From positions 481,999-545,998 of the forward strand of contig NMRA01000294.1 of NCBI GenBank assembly GCA_002633005.1: DNA of 64,000 nucleotides, given 5' to 3'. Numbering within the stretch: position 1 is the stretch's first letter; each line of letters starts with the position of its first letter. The DNA comes from Phoronis australis. Its lineage: Eukaryota; Phoronida; Phoronidae. Below the pieces are notes generated by a model. That model made no database searches. It was not told where the DNA came from and was given only the letters and a program-made list of their open reading frames with translations. Positions 43,643 through 55,476 of this stretch are shown piece by piece. The translations under genes and the position numbers were made by a program.

Positions 43643-45965
43643 GTCCTAATTTTCCTATTCTATGTTTCTCTCTCCCGATATTCTGCCTACTAGTGATATT
43701 TTGGTGCGCCTCAGGTGCCTGAGCCCAGCCATGTGTGCCCAATTGGTAAAACGCTTAACTTTCAGAGAAAATACGCATTATATACTGTATGTCGCATGCG
43801 TGTGCTTACGTCTTGCAAGTAGGTCTCTTAAGATAATAATATATAAGACTATGTATATTACTGGGCTCTACTTAAATAATGAAGATAATATTTGGTTGAT
43901 TTTTTTGGAAAATCAAGTAAAGCAATTTATTAAAGGTGGTGGCAAATCCAGTTTGTTTCACCTTCAATTTTTCATTTTCCAAAACACAAAATTGACTCCC
44001 GATATATAGAAAATATGGGTAGGGCCAGGTGAGCGTGGGGGCGGGGTAACAAAAGGCCGGGGGAACACCTTGACGGGGGGAATATCGGAACCGGGGAATA
44101 TTGGTTGGGGAACATAGGGAAGGGGTAACATGGGGAGCGGGGAACAATTTAAGCACTTTCTTTCAGTGTATCCTTGAGTCAAAATCAATGTGGCTACCTG
44201 GTCCATTGTTCGACAAGAAAATTGCTATCCTTAGCGCCTAATGAATGTCTTGGTGATTATATTTGATCCTAACGGCATTCTCTGATGTACAAACATTCCA
44301 AATTTAATCTTTACGAAGTTCACAGAACAAATGTATCCGTTTTCTTCTGAGCCTATCTGCTAGACCCCACTTTAATGAGTATCATTTCAGATCATTTAGC
44401 TGGCGTGTGGAAGACCGTATTTGTTGATAGTGGAATAATGCAGACCCGGTTACCTGTCAGGTAATTTCATAGTTGTAACATTCTTTTGTCATTTCACATC
44501 ATGGTATCCACACTAAAAATGCCTTCAGTTCAACTGGATCTAAACTGTGAAATAGCTTACTATTACACCTGGTTTTACCTAGCAAGTCTTCATATCCGTT
44601 TTCAAGACTAATGAACGGGTCAATGTATCACCTGACCCACAAAACATGCAACAACAGTTATTTTAAGGGTTTTCATACCTACTAGACATACTCATTAACA
44701 GAAAAATGTCTTCCAACATCCAGGTATCGGAAATGGGTTAGAATAACACCATTTCCCAAGATGGCCGGCGTTGACGTTTTGAAATCAACAAACCAGCTAG
44801 AACTGCTTTAATAATCATGGCATGGTTTTTGGTCTAGTTCGTGGTTTTAAAGACAAGACAATCAACTGATGGAGATGAAATTCACATCTGACTAAAATTT
44901 TGACTGGTTTAAGAATCAAAAATCCTAGTATTCATTTTTATCCTGCACGGATTGTTTTTGGTGGGTCACTGTTCTGTGTGACTGTTATAGGTGGGTCACT
45001 GTTCTGCATCTCATCTGAAATGAATTGGGACTAGAGGACGCTTTGCCTTATGACAGAAAAATGTCACTTTAAACTGTATCTCTGTAAATAACCTGCCACC
45101 TGGTGTCAAATGAACACTACGGCATTGCAAAGTTTTGGTATTGGAAAATTTTATATTCACGATTTTTGTTCCAAAAATGTAGGCAGGTATTTTTAAAGTG
45201 CGAATTTTGACCAATGAACAGGTGTGAAATTCTAAAAAATAACATGCAAAACTTCATCTTTTTGTCAAAAATATTGGTTGGGGCCAAGGTGATTGCGCAA
45301 CAGGTGCCAGTGATTTTATTATAAGTGAATACTACAAGTGAACTTTTAGGTAATTCACCGTACGTAATAGAATGCCCATTAGATTGTCTTATCTCACTGT
45401 CCTCAAGTTCCTATAAGATTTGATATATTGGGTTGTCACATCACGTTGCTTAACAGAGTTCACGCGCAGACGTACAATGCAAATACAAATCCATGCTTTC
45501 TGCAGTTGCGGCGGGGCGTTTCCAAGGCCGAGGATCAGTTTGAAATATAGTGGTTTATCATCTACTACACATGAGTAATGGAACATCACCGCCAACAGCC
45601 TAGGCAAATCTAACAGCCAACTCAGATCCTCCTTTGGTTGTTCCCACTAGTGTTTGTTCAATGACTATATCACAGGTAAGGTCTCCTAAAATTGGTTTAT
45701 TCAGTAGATCACATTTGAAACGTTCCATGCATAGCTGGCCTTTATCTCTCCAGATCAGCCATTTTTTGTACATGAATGTAGAAGTAAGTTTAAGATCTAA
45801 CCGCGACATATGTTGGCGTGACCATAAGCCGTCGAGTTATGCGTCTTGGTCATTCGCGTAGTATGGACCATCTTTAACAGCCCACTCACAACTGATTCAT
45901 TTTGGGTTGTGCAACAAGTTCCAATTTTCTTCATGTCCAGTTTGTTAATGATTCCTCAACACTAT

Positions 45966-46127
45966 CAGGGGCGAATCCAGGATTTTGAGTTAGGGGAGCC
46001 AGGGCACAGTATCAACCAGGATTTTGCCCGTCAGACATTCGCACCCCCGAACTGCCAAATGGAATATGGGAGAATTTTAAGAGGGGCATGGCCCCCTTGC
46101 CCCCCCCCCTCCCTAAATCCGCCTCTG
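45966..46127. mobile_element. MITE, copy B of the 40078 element
   Basis: Same ends as copy A, with small changes in the C tract and the right terminus (gcctctg instead of gccactg). Confidence 0.65.
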
Positions 46128-46489
46128 AATATCAAGCGAGAGGTCACCATTCATCAAAGAGTAACATAATTTCTTAATCTTGTCTAACTTGACTGCAAAT
46201 TTAGGCGCCCACTTCAAATGTCTCAATCATTCAAAGAAGGCATTCGTCCGCCAGTAGGTGGAGCCAAAATACACCAGACATCATATGAACTAAAGCATTA
46301 GCACTAGAACATGGCTGCTTCCAATGAATCGTATTCATTATCTCCTGTCACCTTATTTAAAATACAAGTATTAATTCCCAGAATATGTTAACCCTTATAT
46401 CACAGACTCACAGATTTGGAATAACTCGAATTTGATGTTTCGAAGAACATGCACTTCGAACCAATATTCTTTGATATCAGTACATATAA

Positions 46490-46782
46490 GTTATACAACG
46501 TGCCAGTTTGTACCAGTTGTTATTATATCGAGATTCGTGATATCCACAAGTATTTGAACGAGGGTGAAGCTCATTGAACACGGAAAAGTAGTTCTTAAAC
46601 CTCACAATACGACCCTATTTCATGGCCATACTGTCACGCGTATAGGATAAATTGTGTTATACCACAATACCAGCCTCGAATGGCCAATATATATACTAGG
46701 GCTTCGCTCACGTTCAAATACTTTTGCATATCACGAATCTCGATATAATGACCACTTGATACAATCACGTACGTTGTATAAC
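46490..46782. mobile_element. Inverted-repeat element, copy B
   Basis: Duplicate of 40601-40896. Its left arm keeps gttattatatcgagattc, which copy A has lost in part, so copy B has better paired arms at that point. Confidence 0.7.
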
Positions 46783-47663
46783 CTATTTATCCTATACGCC
46801 CCACTGAGGATTCTTTAAAGAAGCGGGTTTACACAGATTGCTCCGCTTGTCTCGGTGTCGTTTGCCATCTTTTATCAGTGCTGATCGCAAATCGCGTGAC
46901 ACGCATACGTGCACGCAATATTTTTATGAATGAATTTTTGCTGCCTGTATGACACGACAGTTAAGTTCTATTTTACATCAGCTACAGGATTGGGGTGCAT
47001 ATCTGCTATTTTCAGTATTTTCCTCTGAGATTGAGCTAAATCTATATCTAACTTAAAGTTTTCTTACATTTCTGACGATTTTTCTTGACTTTGTTGAGTA
47101 ATATCTGTGCAGGATACCCAGACGTTGTGGCTGATGCACGTTCAGACACTTCTTAAAATTCTTCTTGCGCGCAGTTCTTATAATTTTTGGGTTGAAAGTA
47201 TTCCGAACTTTATCGTAAAATTGACAAAAATGCAATATTTGCTGCAGTTGCAGTTTTGTTTTTGGGCTCGACATATTTTGATTGTTTTAAGAACGAATTT
47301 AAAAATAGACTCATATTTGACCGTAAAGAACCTCAACTGGTGTAGTGCAATAGCTGACCAAAAGGAGGTATGCATTGGTAATGCATATTGCTTTCCTAAT
47401 CCCATATTATATTGTGGCAAGTTCGAGACTTTGGGATTTAAGTGTTCTGCTCAGTCGCAAAATTTCAAGGTATATTAAGAAAAAATGTCAACAATATTTT
47501 TATTTCACGTTTTTGTTTAGTTTTGAAAACGCATATCATAGTATTGGCATGTAAAAATATTGCGCACGGAGCTGAACCCAAAGTGATGCCATATATTATG
47601 TTTTATAAGTTGTTTAGTATTGTCTGCTCAGTTGGGAATTTTGGCGAGAAAAGAGGCATCCGT

Positions 47664-47756
47664 ATTCAACGCGCGTTGAATACGGAAAATCCATATTCAA
47701 CGCGCGTTGAATACGGAAAATTCCTATTCAACGCGCTTTGACTACGGAAAAGTAGT
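47664..47756. repeat. 31-bp VNTR with perfect 18-bp palindrome, 3 units (copy B)
   Basis: Unit starts at 47664, 47695 and 47726. The first two carry the perfect palindrome attcaacgcgcgttgaat; the third reads attcaacgcgctttgact. Each is followed by acggaaaa. Confidence 0.85.
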
Positions 47757-47811
47757 TCATCCATATAAAACTTCACAATTCGACCCGTATTTCATGGCCA
47801 TACCATCACGT

Positions 47812-48665
47812 GTATAGGATAAATTCGTGTAATAACCCATTTAGTTGTCACACTAGTGAAATAACGTTTTGTCAGAAACCGAAGCCGGTTTCGAAACCGG
47901 GCAGCAAGAGTTTCGGGTCGTCAACTTTACCATTGCATCACTCAGCGGCTGACGTCATTGAACGTGAAAATAGAATACTTGAATGAGCACGCGCAACAAT
48001 CGCATGTTCCACAAAGGGTATTGTACCGACATTTATACGCTATGAAAAATAAGACGCACAATTTTCATAAAAACGATATTTTAATTCAGTGAAATTTTTC
48101 TCTCATGTTCTCTTACTTGTAAATCACCGATATCCTATTAGAATGCGGGTATCGTGTCGTCGGTATCCTTTGACTTGAGCATTATACTCAGTTATCAGTG
48201 GTAACCTACTTTTGCAGACGATATTTTCACGGTCGAAGCTTAGCGTGATACAATGAGTAGTAGGCCTAAGCTATAATAGTTGCTAAACCTTAATTTATTG
48301 ATTTACTGTATATCTATTTTGTTTGAATTTTCAATTAGTTTTGATTAAAAGCGTTATTTGACAAAAATAGCTCGGCTTTTCTTAAAAGGTCACGACCTCT
48401 GACCCCGGGCCTCTGACATAGAAAGTAGTTATAAAGCCGAGGCGAGTCGAGAAAGGTAGATCGATTCATTGCAAAGTTTAACGTTCAGTATGAGGTATAA
48501 ATAGATTATTACATTTTCTCAGTCGTTATCCCCCTTATCTAGAGCCCTCGTGGATTTTGTAGATTGATGACCCTCGGGGCTAATGCCGCTCGGGCGACAA
48601 TTCTTTAAAATCCACTCGGGCTCGAGAATACGGGGGATAACGACTTCGTCAATGCAATAATCTAT
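47812..48665 (-). mobile_element. Composite repeat, copy B
   Basis: Same structure as 41876-42731. A CRE octamer next to the tRNA-like part is intact here (ctgacgtcattg, about 47950) but mutated in copy A. Palindrome P4 is at 48501-48665. Confidence 0.75.
48501..48665. repeat. Palindromic module copy P4
   Basis: Ends atagattattaca ... gcaataatctat; stem words as in P2 and P3. Confidence 0.8.
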
Positions 48666-48676
48666 ATTTATCTCAT

Positions 48677-48884
48677 TACGAGGGATGGAGGTAACTGAAG
48701 CCTCCAAGCCCATTCCGTGGAAGGTATCTTTGCCATCAGTTATGATTCTTACGTGATTTACATTGCGCTGACAACGCTGAAAGTTCAGACCCACCTGAAA
48801 CATCTTAGAGCAAATGGAGGGATGTACAACATGCTGCATCATTATCAAACCACACACCTTTCTCATACGATGCGCTTTGGCTCA
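48677..48884 (-). pseudogene. Possible coding remnant, copy B
   Basis: Duplicate of the frame at 42741-42949 with several non-synonymous differences. Upstream on the minus strand (48900-49110) another frame reads TKSELELERALVFLLGRLRY, which may be an older extension, but continuity is broken by stops. Confidence 0.25.
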
Positions 48885-48900
48885 CATTACGCAGGATTAT

Positions 48901-51689
48901 CTCTAGAAATTTTTATTGATATAGGTGATGCACTTGCACGACAATACCTACCTGAAGTGGTGCTATGACCGAGGTCCTTCCAGTACCACCCAACCAGCAA
49001 ATGGTCCAACATGTATCGAAGTCTACCAAGAAGAAATACCAATGCTCGTTCAAGTTCAAGTTCTGATTTGGTTAGCGATCAGTTACAGATTGTACATTTA
49101 TTTTGGTATGGCATTTAATCAGAATTTGTGCCGTCTCGATTGTGACCTTTTTTCGTACCTCTCCATTTCCTTCTAGTTGAAGTTATCTCAACGGATGCTC
49201 AAATTTGATTCTATGTACACCAGTGGGTTGCTCACCACTTAAAGCTATAGATTAGAATAAAAATACTTCTCTATGACAATTATCGAAGAAGTTAAAGCTG
49301 TTTTATTGATTTTAAAACGTCTTGGCTTCCATTTTAGAAAAGAGTAGTTTCAAGTCATTTCCGGTGGTCCTGTTTTGTTACTTTTTCGTGTAAACAGGCA
49401 CACCCAGTAATGTCTAAAACCACTGTAACGTCTTTTTCTGCAGATTAAGTGGCGTTTTACCTCGAGTTGACCCGTTTATGAAGTAAAAAAATCCTTTTGA
49501 TGATCAGGTACCAGATGACGAAAATTATTATATTTATATTTTACTTATTTTGCAATAAGCTAAACTCGTGCCGACAGCACTCGTTAGACTTCATTGATAT
49601 GTTTGGCTTGTTTCATAGGGTAGTATTTCCTTTACATTGGTTTGTATTTTGTTGTATGTCATATTTTTCATGAGCTTTGCCCATTAAATAAGGACCGCTT
49701 TCTTTTTCGTGTCATTTAGGACAACCTTCCTGATACCAACAAACGTAATCTAGCGAGGTCTCGTTTATTTTGAAATTCGGTACCAAAGTGTGAAATTAAA
49801 GGGGTATCACACCCGATTTTGACCTATGAACAGATATTAAAAACGACGTTTCCACCTAGTTCTCTGAAAAACAATGCTTTGTAATATTCGACAACCCTCA
49901 AATGTTTCGAAAAAATTTGAAAATTCCTTGCAAAGTCTGCTAAACGGGCCACCCTCCTACAACCACAGTATCCTATTTGTGACAAAGAAAGTGTGAGTTT
50001 TTATTTGAAACCAATGATTTGGGACGCCAATGATACAGGGATTGGTTGAAATCCCCAAAACAAGGTTTAGTATCCTTTTGAATATAGACCTGGGTCATAC
50101 GAGCCACTGTGAATGAGTGTTTTTCGTTGACTCCTCCTATACACATACAGTGATGTGAAGGAGTGTATGTTTGAAAGTGGAGTGAGATTCAATGTCTCAC
50201 AGACGTGGAATCATCTTAAACAAGATAAACACCCGTCACCAGGTGTCGCAGAAGCTTGAATAAGTCGGCATTGGCCGACAAAACGAAGTGTGCAATTTTC
50301 AAGTTATTCCAGTAAAGAATTATAATTTGTGCAAATCATATTTCAACACTCGGTGATTGACAACCTCCATCAATATATTTTTCATAGTCATAATATAAAT
50401 TTGATGGTAGGCTTTCACTCTGATATCCCCACGTGACGAAGAACTGTTTGCACTTCGAAAGTTGGTTTTGCTACCCGAAATAAAGTTGCAATTTAATATT
50501 TATATGTTATCCATCCATCTATCAAAGAACAATGCTATTTGATCTCTCCATGCTGACATTTCCTGGCTTTTTGATGGCAAACTATGCATTTTGACATGAT
50601 TGTACGTTATATTAGCGTTAAACTAATTCGAACAAATGGTCAAACGTCAACCAATGCATGAAAAATTTGGTACAGGCGTTGCTCACGGATGCAAGTCCAC
50701 GAGCATTGGGAATGTTAGGAAAATTGAATGTGTTTTGAAGCGTCTGACGTTTCAAGCTAAAAAATTAATTACGTACCACTTTGAAGCGGTTAACTTGCGC
50801 GAACAGATTTTAATCATTCCAATGTCTCCGAAAATTTGCTGTTGAATTGAATACAAGGCTAATTGAACACAATAATTTTAAAAACCGTCAATTGCAGGCA
50901 ATTATAAATCAAGATTAGAACAGCAGATGACTTTAATAATACATGACATTTTTTCACTATACTCCAATACTGATAGTATGGTAATGTCTGGGATTTTAAC
51001 TGGTGAGGCCTGAGGAACTTGATTTCATAGTGAAATCTTGGCTGTAGTAGTGAACATGTCCGAACATTTAACACAGTCTGAAAACGAAGCCCAAATTTAA
51101 TCATCGCTATTGTTGATCGTAAGTTAGGGTAGACAATCTTCCTCTTTCACGAACACCACACCGGCCAACCAGTGTTGTAAAAATAACTCCATCATGCCAT
51201 AATTTCATCTAGTTTACAGGATACAAGTTACACAACACTGAACCGATTGCTCTGCCGTGACTACAGTTGGTTTCCCAATAAGCAGCGATCTGTGTTCTTG
51301 AAAATTGCCATTGGCACTCCAGCACATCTGAGACGATCAAATTTTATCTTATTCTGCTGCGTGGTCTGTTTAGCTCAAGGCACTGTGAGTGCTTCGTATG
51401 TGTAATAACTAGCAACAGATAATAATTTCTGAGAATTCTAAAGTAAATTCATGACTAGGAACGCTTCACAACACGAAGAAAATCCTCTTTCGTCACGAAA
51501 GTTGCCTTTTTCCACGTCTCGTATGCTTCATTAATTGTTGCCAGCATTTGCTAATTGTGCTACCAGCACCAATTTATTTTTAACTACTGAAAGTGATATT
51601 CCAGATAACGTTCGTCAACGGGATAAATATTGTGATAAGGTATGCAAATTGGTGTTGGACTTAACGGTAGCTGACAAGGAATTTGCTAT
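48901..51689. other. No gene recognised
   Basis: Beyond copy B about 2.8 kb holds only short ORFs (up to 83 codons). No repeat match elsewhere in the window was noticed. The first part may correspond to the sequence hidden in the gap at 42966. Confidence 0.45.
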
Positions 51690-52040
51690 AATTTTACTTG
51701 GTAAGTAATTTTTGTTTAAAGTTAAGCTAGATGACTGCCTTACATTCAATGCAATCCTGAAAATGTTCAAATAAATTTATTTTCAGTACATGGGTTATGT
51801 TGCTTTGAAAGCATGGTGAAGAACGTTAAAGTTACATGTAAAATAACTTATTGTGTATGAAAATGATTTATTTGCATTCGTAATAGTATGTCATTGTAAT
51901 CTTAACATCAGTTTTGTTTTAATTAATACGTTTGTGTATAATAATTGTATATAGATTTCTTTGTATATAATGCCTCTTGGCGCTTTCTGGGCAATGTATA
52001 TTCATTGTATTGAAGATTTTGCAATAAACATTAAAAAAGA
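51690..52040 (+). mobile_element. Probable LINE 3' UTR with poly(A) signal
   Basis: ggcgctttctgggcaatgta (51979 onward) and ttcattgtattg lead to AATAAA at 52023-52028 and a short A-run. The minus-strand LINE at 10895 ends with the same words (tcgctttctgggc, tttgtattg, gcaataa) in the same order. The coding part upstream is too decayed to read. Confidence 0.45.
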
Positions 52041-52340
52041 ACGTTAAAGTCTACTAGCAGCTGGAGATGACCCACATACACTTCAAACAAAATTCAAATC
52101 CCCTTCTTGAAATATTGGGTCTGCGACATTTTTAAACTCGATTTCGCTATGACATTGAAAACGAGGTCAACGTCGCTAAAATCGACTGGTACCTACAGAT
52201 GCACCATCTACAGTAGAAAATGTGAACAAACCTAAAACTCCCTTGTTGTAATATCCCGCAAACAACATTTCCGTTAACCAAAACATAATTTTCTCGATAT
52301 TGGCTCGAAAATTGGGTCACAAAATCAACTGGGGCCGGGG
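52041..52340. repeat. Old repeat with 'gaaaacgaggtcaacgtc' words
   Basis: gacattgaaaacgaggtcaa and gaaaatgtgaacaaacctaa resemble words at 56930-57320 (accttgaaaatgatgtcaag, gtacaaaatgagaacaaaat). Probably the same dispersed family, very diverged. Confidence 0.4.
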
Positions 52341-52940
52341 GGTGCCACCCACACCTCAGCTCACTAAACTTAATTCTTGAGATTGAGTTTCAGTAAAATA
52401 GTTCCAATTCAAAACTTGATTTTCTCTCTGTGACCTTTCAGATGTAAAAAGAAGTTTATTATTAACAATCAACTTAAAACATAACAATTACGTAACATAG
52501 TTTAACCATCATGTACACATATGTTCAACCAGTCTGGCCAATGCAATAAAAAGTTACGTAAACAACAGGCTGAGAGGTAAGCATCTTTCACTTAACAGCT
52601 GATACTCATAATGCTGAAGTAGATGGATCTTTTAACATCTATTAATCAATTATCTGTTGCTTGACCTAGCAACACATGGTCTTGACATAGTACGTTTTTA
52701 TCTGTAAATATGTCTGAGGTTTGCCGGGACACAAAAGAATCTTCACAATTTGATGTATACTTAAACACTACGTCAGCGCAACCAATAATGCTGATATATG
52801 ACATAACTTCTTAATCTACGAATCCACTTTAAACTAAAAAGCTCCAAAAATGCATTTCGGGAACCATTAAATTCTCGAATTCTGTTACGTAAAAACTACG
52901 TAAATCAGAATCAGTGATGTCAGTTTTAATCCGAAATCTG
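52341..52940. other. No recognisable feature
   Basis: AT-rich spacer before the minisatellite. Confidence 0.45.
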
Positions 52941-53480
52941 TTAGTACTCAACATTCTACAGATTGTCTGTTAGTACACAACATTCTACAGCTTGTCTGTT
53001 AGTACACAGCATTCTACAGCTTGTCTGTTAGTACACAACATTCTACAGCTTGTCTGTTAGTACACAACATTCTACAGCTTGTCTGTTAGTACACAGCATT
53101 CTGCGGCTTGTCTGTTAGAACACAACATTCTGTGGCTTGTCTGTTAGTACACAACATTCTGCGGCTTGTCTGTTAGNTTCTACAGCTTGTCTGTTAGTAC
53201 ACAACATTCTACAGCTTGTCTGTTAGAACACAACATTCTACAGCTTGTCTGTTAGTACACAACGTTCTACAGTTTGTCTGTTAGTACGCAACATTCTACA
53301 GCTGGTCTGTTACTACACAACAATCTACAGCTTGTCTGTTAGTACCCAACATTCTACAGCTTTTCTTTTAGTACACAATATACTAAAGCTTGTCTGTTTT
53401 TACCCAATATTCTACAGCTTGTCTGTTTGTACCCAACATTCTACAGCTTGCCTGTTAGTACACAACATTTTATGGCTTTT
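52941..53480. repeat. 29-bp minisatellite (about 18 units)
   Basis: Unit ttagtacacaacattctaca followed by gcttgtctg, with variants (gcggcttg, tactcaac, taccca). The repeat degenerates toward the right. A single N at 53177 sits inside a unit and replaces about nine expected bases. The ORF at 53245-53490 is repeat read-through. Confidence 0.92.
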
Positions 53481-54129
53481 GCGAAACTAGAATCAACAAA
53501 GTTGAACGTTAGAGATGAAGTTAACAAACAAAACATGTTTTTTCACCACTCACGAAAAATTGCTGCTTTTCCAACATATCGATAAAAAACTAAAGTTGAT
53601 TAAATTCGGTCTAGTGCGGAAGACTAATGACCCCTGTTGGTCCAGTATTTGTAAAGGTACAAAATTTTTGTCGAATTACCTCCCTAAAGCAAAGAACAAA
53701 GTGAAAGAAGAGTTGAGATACTATAAGTTACACACAAACGCTGACAACACACAAATTCACTTTCAGAGCCAAACAAGCCATAATTCTATGATTATACCTT
53801 TTTTGTAGCAGACCAGTTGTAAACAGATGTATTGTTATGAGTCGGCAATAGTTAGTTGCAGGGTTGTAGCATTTTCAGAACCAGTTTTCTCCGCTGAGGT
53901 TTTTAAAGGAAGAGGCACCAAAATATAAAAAAATTCCACTGAATAAAAATATACTTTATAAGTACCACAAAAATGGTAAAGTCGCTATAAAAAGATTTGA
54001 TATCGATCATTTGATATCTTGAATCATATTGGTTCTGCTAATTTTATTCTGATTATCATGCTAAATAAACATGAAAAACCCCAAATTCCAATGATTCAAT
54101 AACTTCCATTAGCGGTGATGGTGAAGACA
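53481..54129. other. Unrecognised 97-codon ORF and AT-rich DNA
   Basis: The plus frame 53515-53808 starts MKLTNKTCFFTTHEKLLLFQ and is lysine-rich. No domain is recognised and chance is likely. The rest is AT-rich. Confidence 0.3.
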
Positions 54130-55070
54130 TACAGAAGCACAATATGACAGGTTAGTGTTTACAAATTTGACAGTTTTGAGTACCTCCCCTAATCGTTGCA
54201 AGAGATCTCTTAGACCGGCCCAATATACTTTGAAGACCTTTTATTTTTTACTCTAATTAACAATTTCAGTCGAATTTTAACTCTAAATCGTGAAATATTT
54301 TTATCCAAGAAAGATTAATTTCGGGTCATAAGTATAACTAGCACCCTTTGCTATTCCCAATCAAAATACATTGAGTACTTATGAAACTGGTCTACGATAT
54401 TAAAACTTGAAGAATGCCTCAAAGTGTCATTAGAACCGTTTAAACGGATGGCAGTATCGTCTACAAACTGCTGAAGTTTAGACTCATATAATTATGAGGG
54501 CGTGTGCCTCACTTTGTATTTCTGTTTTGACAACAAAATACCTATCATCACACATGAATAAATGTGGCTCGTCTTATGACTTACAGCGGCTAATATTGAA
54601 ATATTCTGATGTGACGCCATATTTTATCACACAAACAATACTGCTGGTATTCAAAAATCGAATCAAGGCAGTGGAGTTTTCCTTGAAATTAAAAACGGCA
54701 TGGTGTTATCATAGATCACAATCCTGGAAATAGAATCAGAGGCTTTCTCAAAGTTTATTTCACCAAGGATATCATTGTCTTCAGTAAAGTTTGATATAAC
54801 ACCCACAAATCTCCTTTTTATAAAGCCTTTTTGATTTTCATGATTAATCTCACTACTGACACGTTTGATACGTAGTGCTACACAGGGACAATACTTTGCA
54901 ACTAGCAATAAGGAGGGTTATAGATCGCTAATTTTTTACCAATCCAAAACCACAATTGAAAGACTTCACCGAAAAGATACATTGTTTCTCAAATTTGTTT
55001 TTAAAATTCCACAGACAATAGTCAGGGCCTCGTGGCGTTTTATCAATTAATCGGTACTTGTGGTAACGCT
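54130..55070 (-). mobile_element. Degenerate L1-like LINE reverse transcriptase
   Basis: Minus-strand blocks run in L1-clade order. LVAKYCPCVALRIKRV corresponds to the block usually reading like K-ALANRLKKVL. Then come EINHENQKGFIKRRFVG (INENQTGFIKGR type) and GEINFEKASDSISR (LIDFEKAFDSV type). About 200 bp further the catalytic box is KLQQFVDDTAI, with FVDD at 54456-54467, then NGSNDTLRHS and DQFHKYSMYFDWE (F-KYSGLKLNW type). Stops and deletions between the blocks, including loss of most of the PQGS region, show it is dead. No endonuclease domain was seen. It differs in block sequence from the LINEs at 10.9, 36.3 and 62.0 kb. Confidence 0.75.
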
Positions 55071-55211
55071 ATAATTGTACCTTCCTGCAGGGTTCCCCTG
55101 CGTGTAAACTTCTGGGCGGCCCGACGCTCCTTTTTGGCCCTGCCACACGTAAATCATACTCAAATTGACCGCCACACGCCTAATCGTGACGGGAAAACTT
55201 CACCGCCACAG
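55071..55211. other. Spacer with GC-rich part
   Basis: Contains gcgtgtaaacttctgggcgg and nearby GC-rich words; no feature recognised. Confidence 0.4.
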
Positions 55212-55386
55212 AAAAATTGCTACTAAAAATAATCGCTAGCAAAAATGATCGCTAGTAAAAATGATCGCTAGTAAAAATGATCGCTAGTAAAAATGATCGC
55301 TAGTAAAAATGATCGCTCGTAAATTGATCGCTAGTAAAATGAATCGCAAGTAAAAATGATCACTAGTAAAAATGATCCCGAGTAAT
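55212..55386. repeat. 16-bp tandem array (about 11 units)
   Basis: Unit gctagtaaaaatgatc, central units identical, outer units variant (actagt, gcaagt, ccgagt). Confidence 0.92.
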
Positions 55387-55475
55387 TATGAATAAGTTCA
55401 AATCACACGGCACCTTTCGCCGTTTGTGAATCGAAAGGGAAAGATGATAATTTTACAATGGGATCTTGAATTGTG
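55387..55475. other. Spacer between two tandem arrays
   Basis: Includes cacctttcgccgtttgtgaa; nothing recognised. Confidence 0.5.
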
Positions 55476-55476
55476 N

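Larger units (their letters stand above)
43643..48900 (+). repeat. Large direct duplication, copy B
   Basis: It starts at the first base after the gap (equivalent to 37752) and is colinear with copy A to 48900, where copy A meets N. Differences include single bases, small indels and one additional 31-bp VNTR unit. It holds the same repeats: G-rich stretch, MITE 45966-46127, inverted repeat 46490-46782, VNTR 47664, composite repeat 47812-48665. Confidence 0.95.

Noticed and set aside
42782-43742. ORFs of 256-303 codons across the gap at 42966-43642
   Set aside because: Created by N; the real flanks are short and repeat-derived.
47107-47478. 123-codon plus-strand ORF in duplication copy B
   Set aside because: Copy A is broken at the equivalent place and there is no domain; no sign of selection.
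50636-50845. 69-codon plus-strand ORF
   Set aside because: No motif, no context; expected by chance.
52941-53480. CRISPR array (29-bp repeats)
   Set aside because: Units are contiguous with no unique spacers; context is eukaryotic. It is a minisatellite.
53245-53490. 81-codon ORF with repetitive protein
   Set aside because: It is the 29-bp minisatellite read through; variation is not codon-structured.
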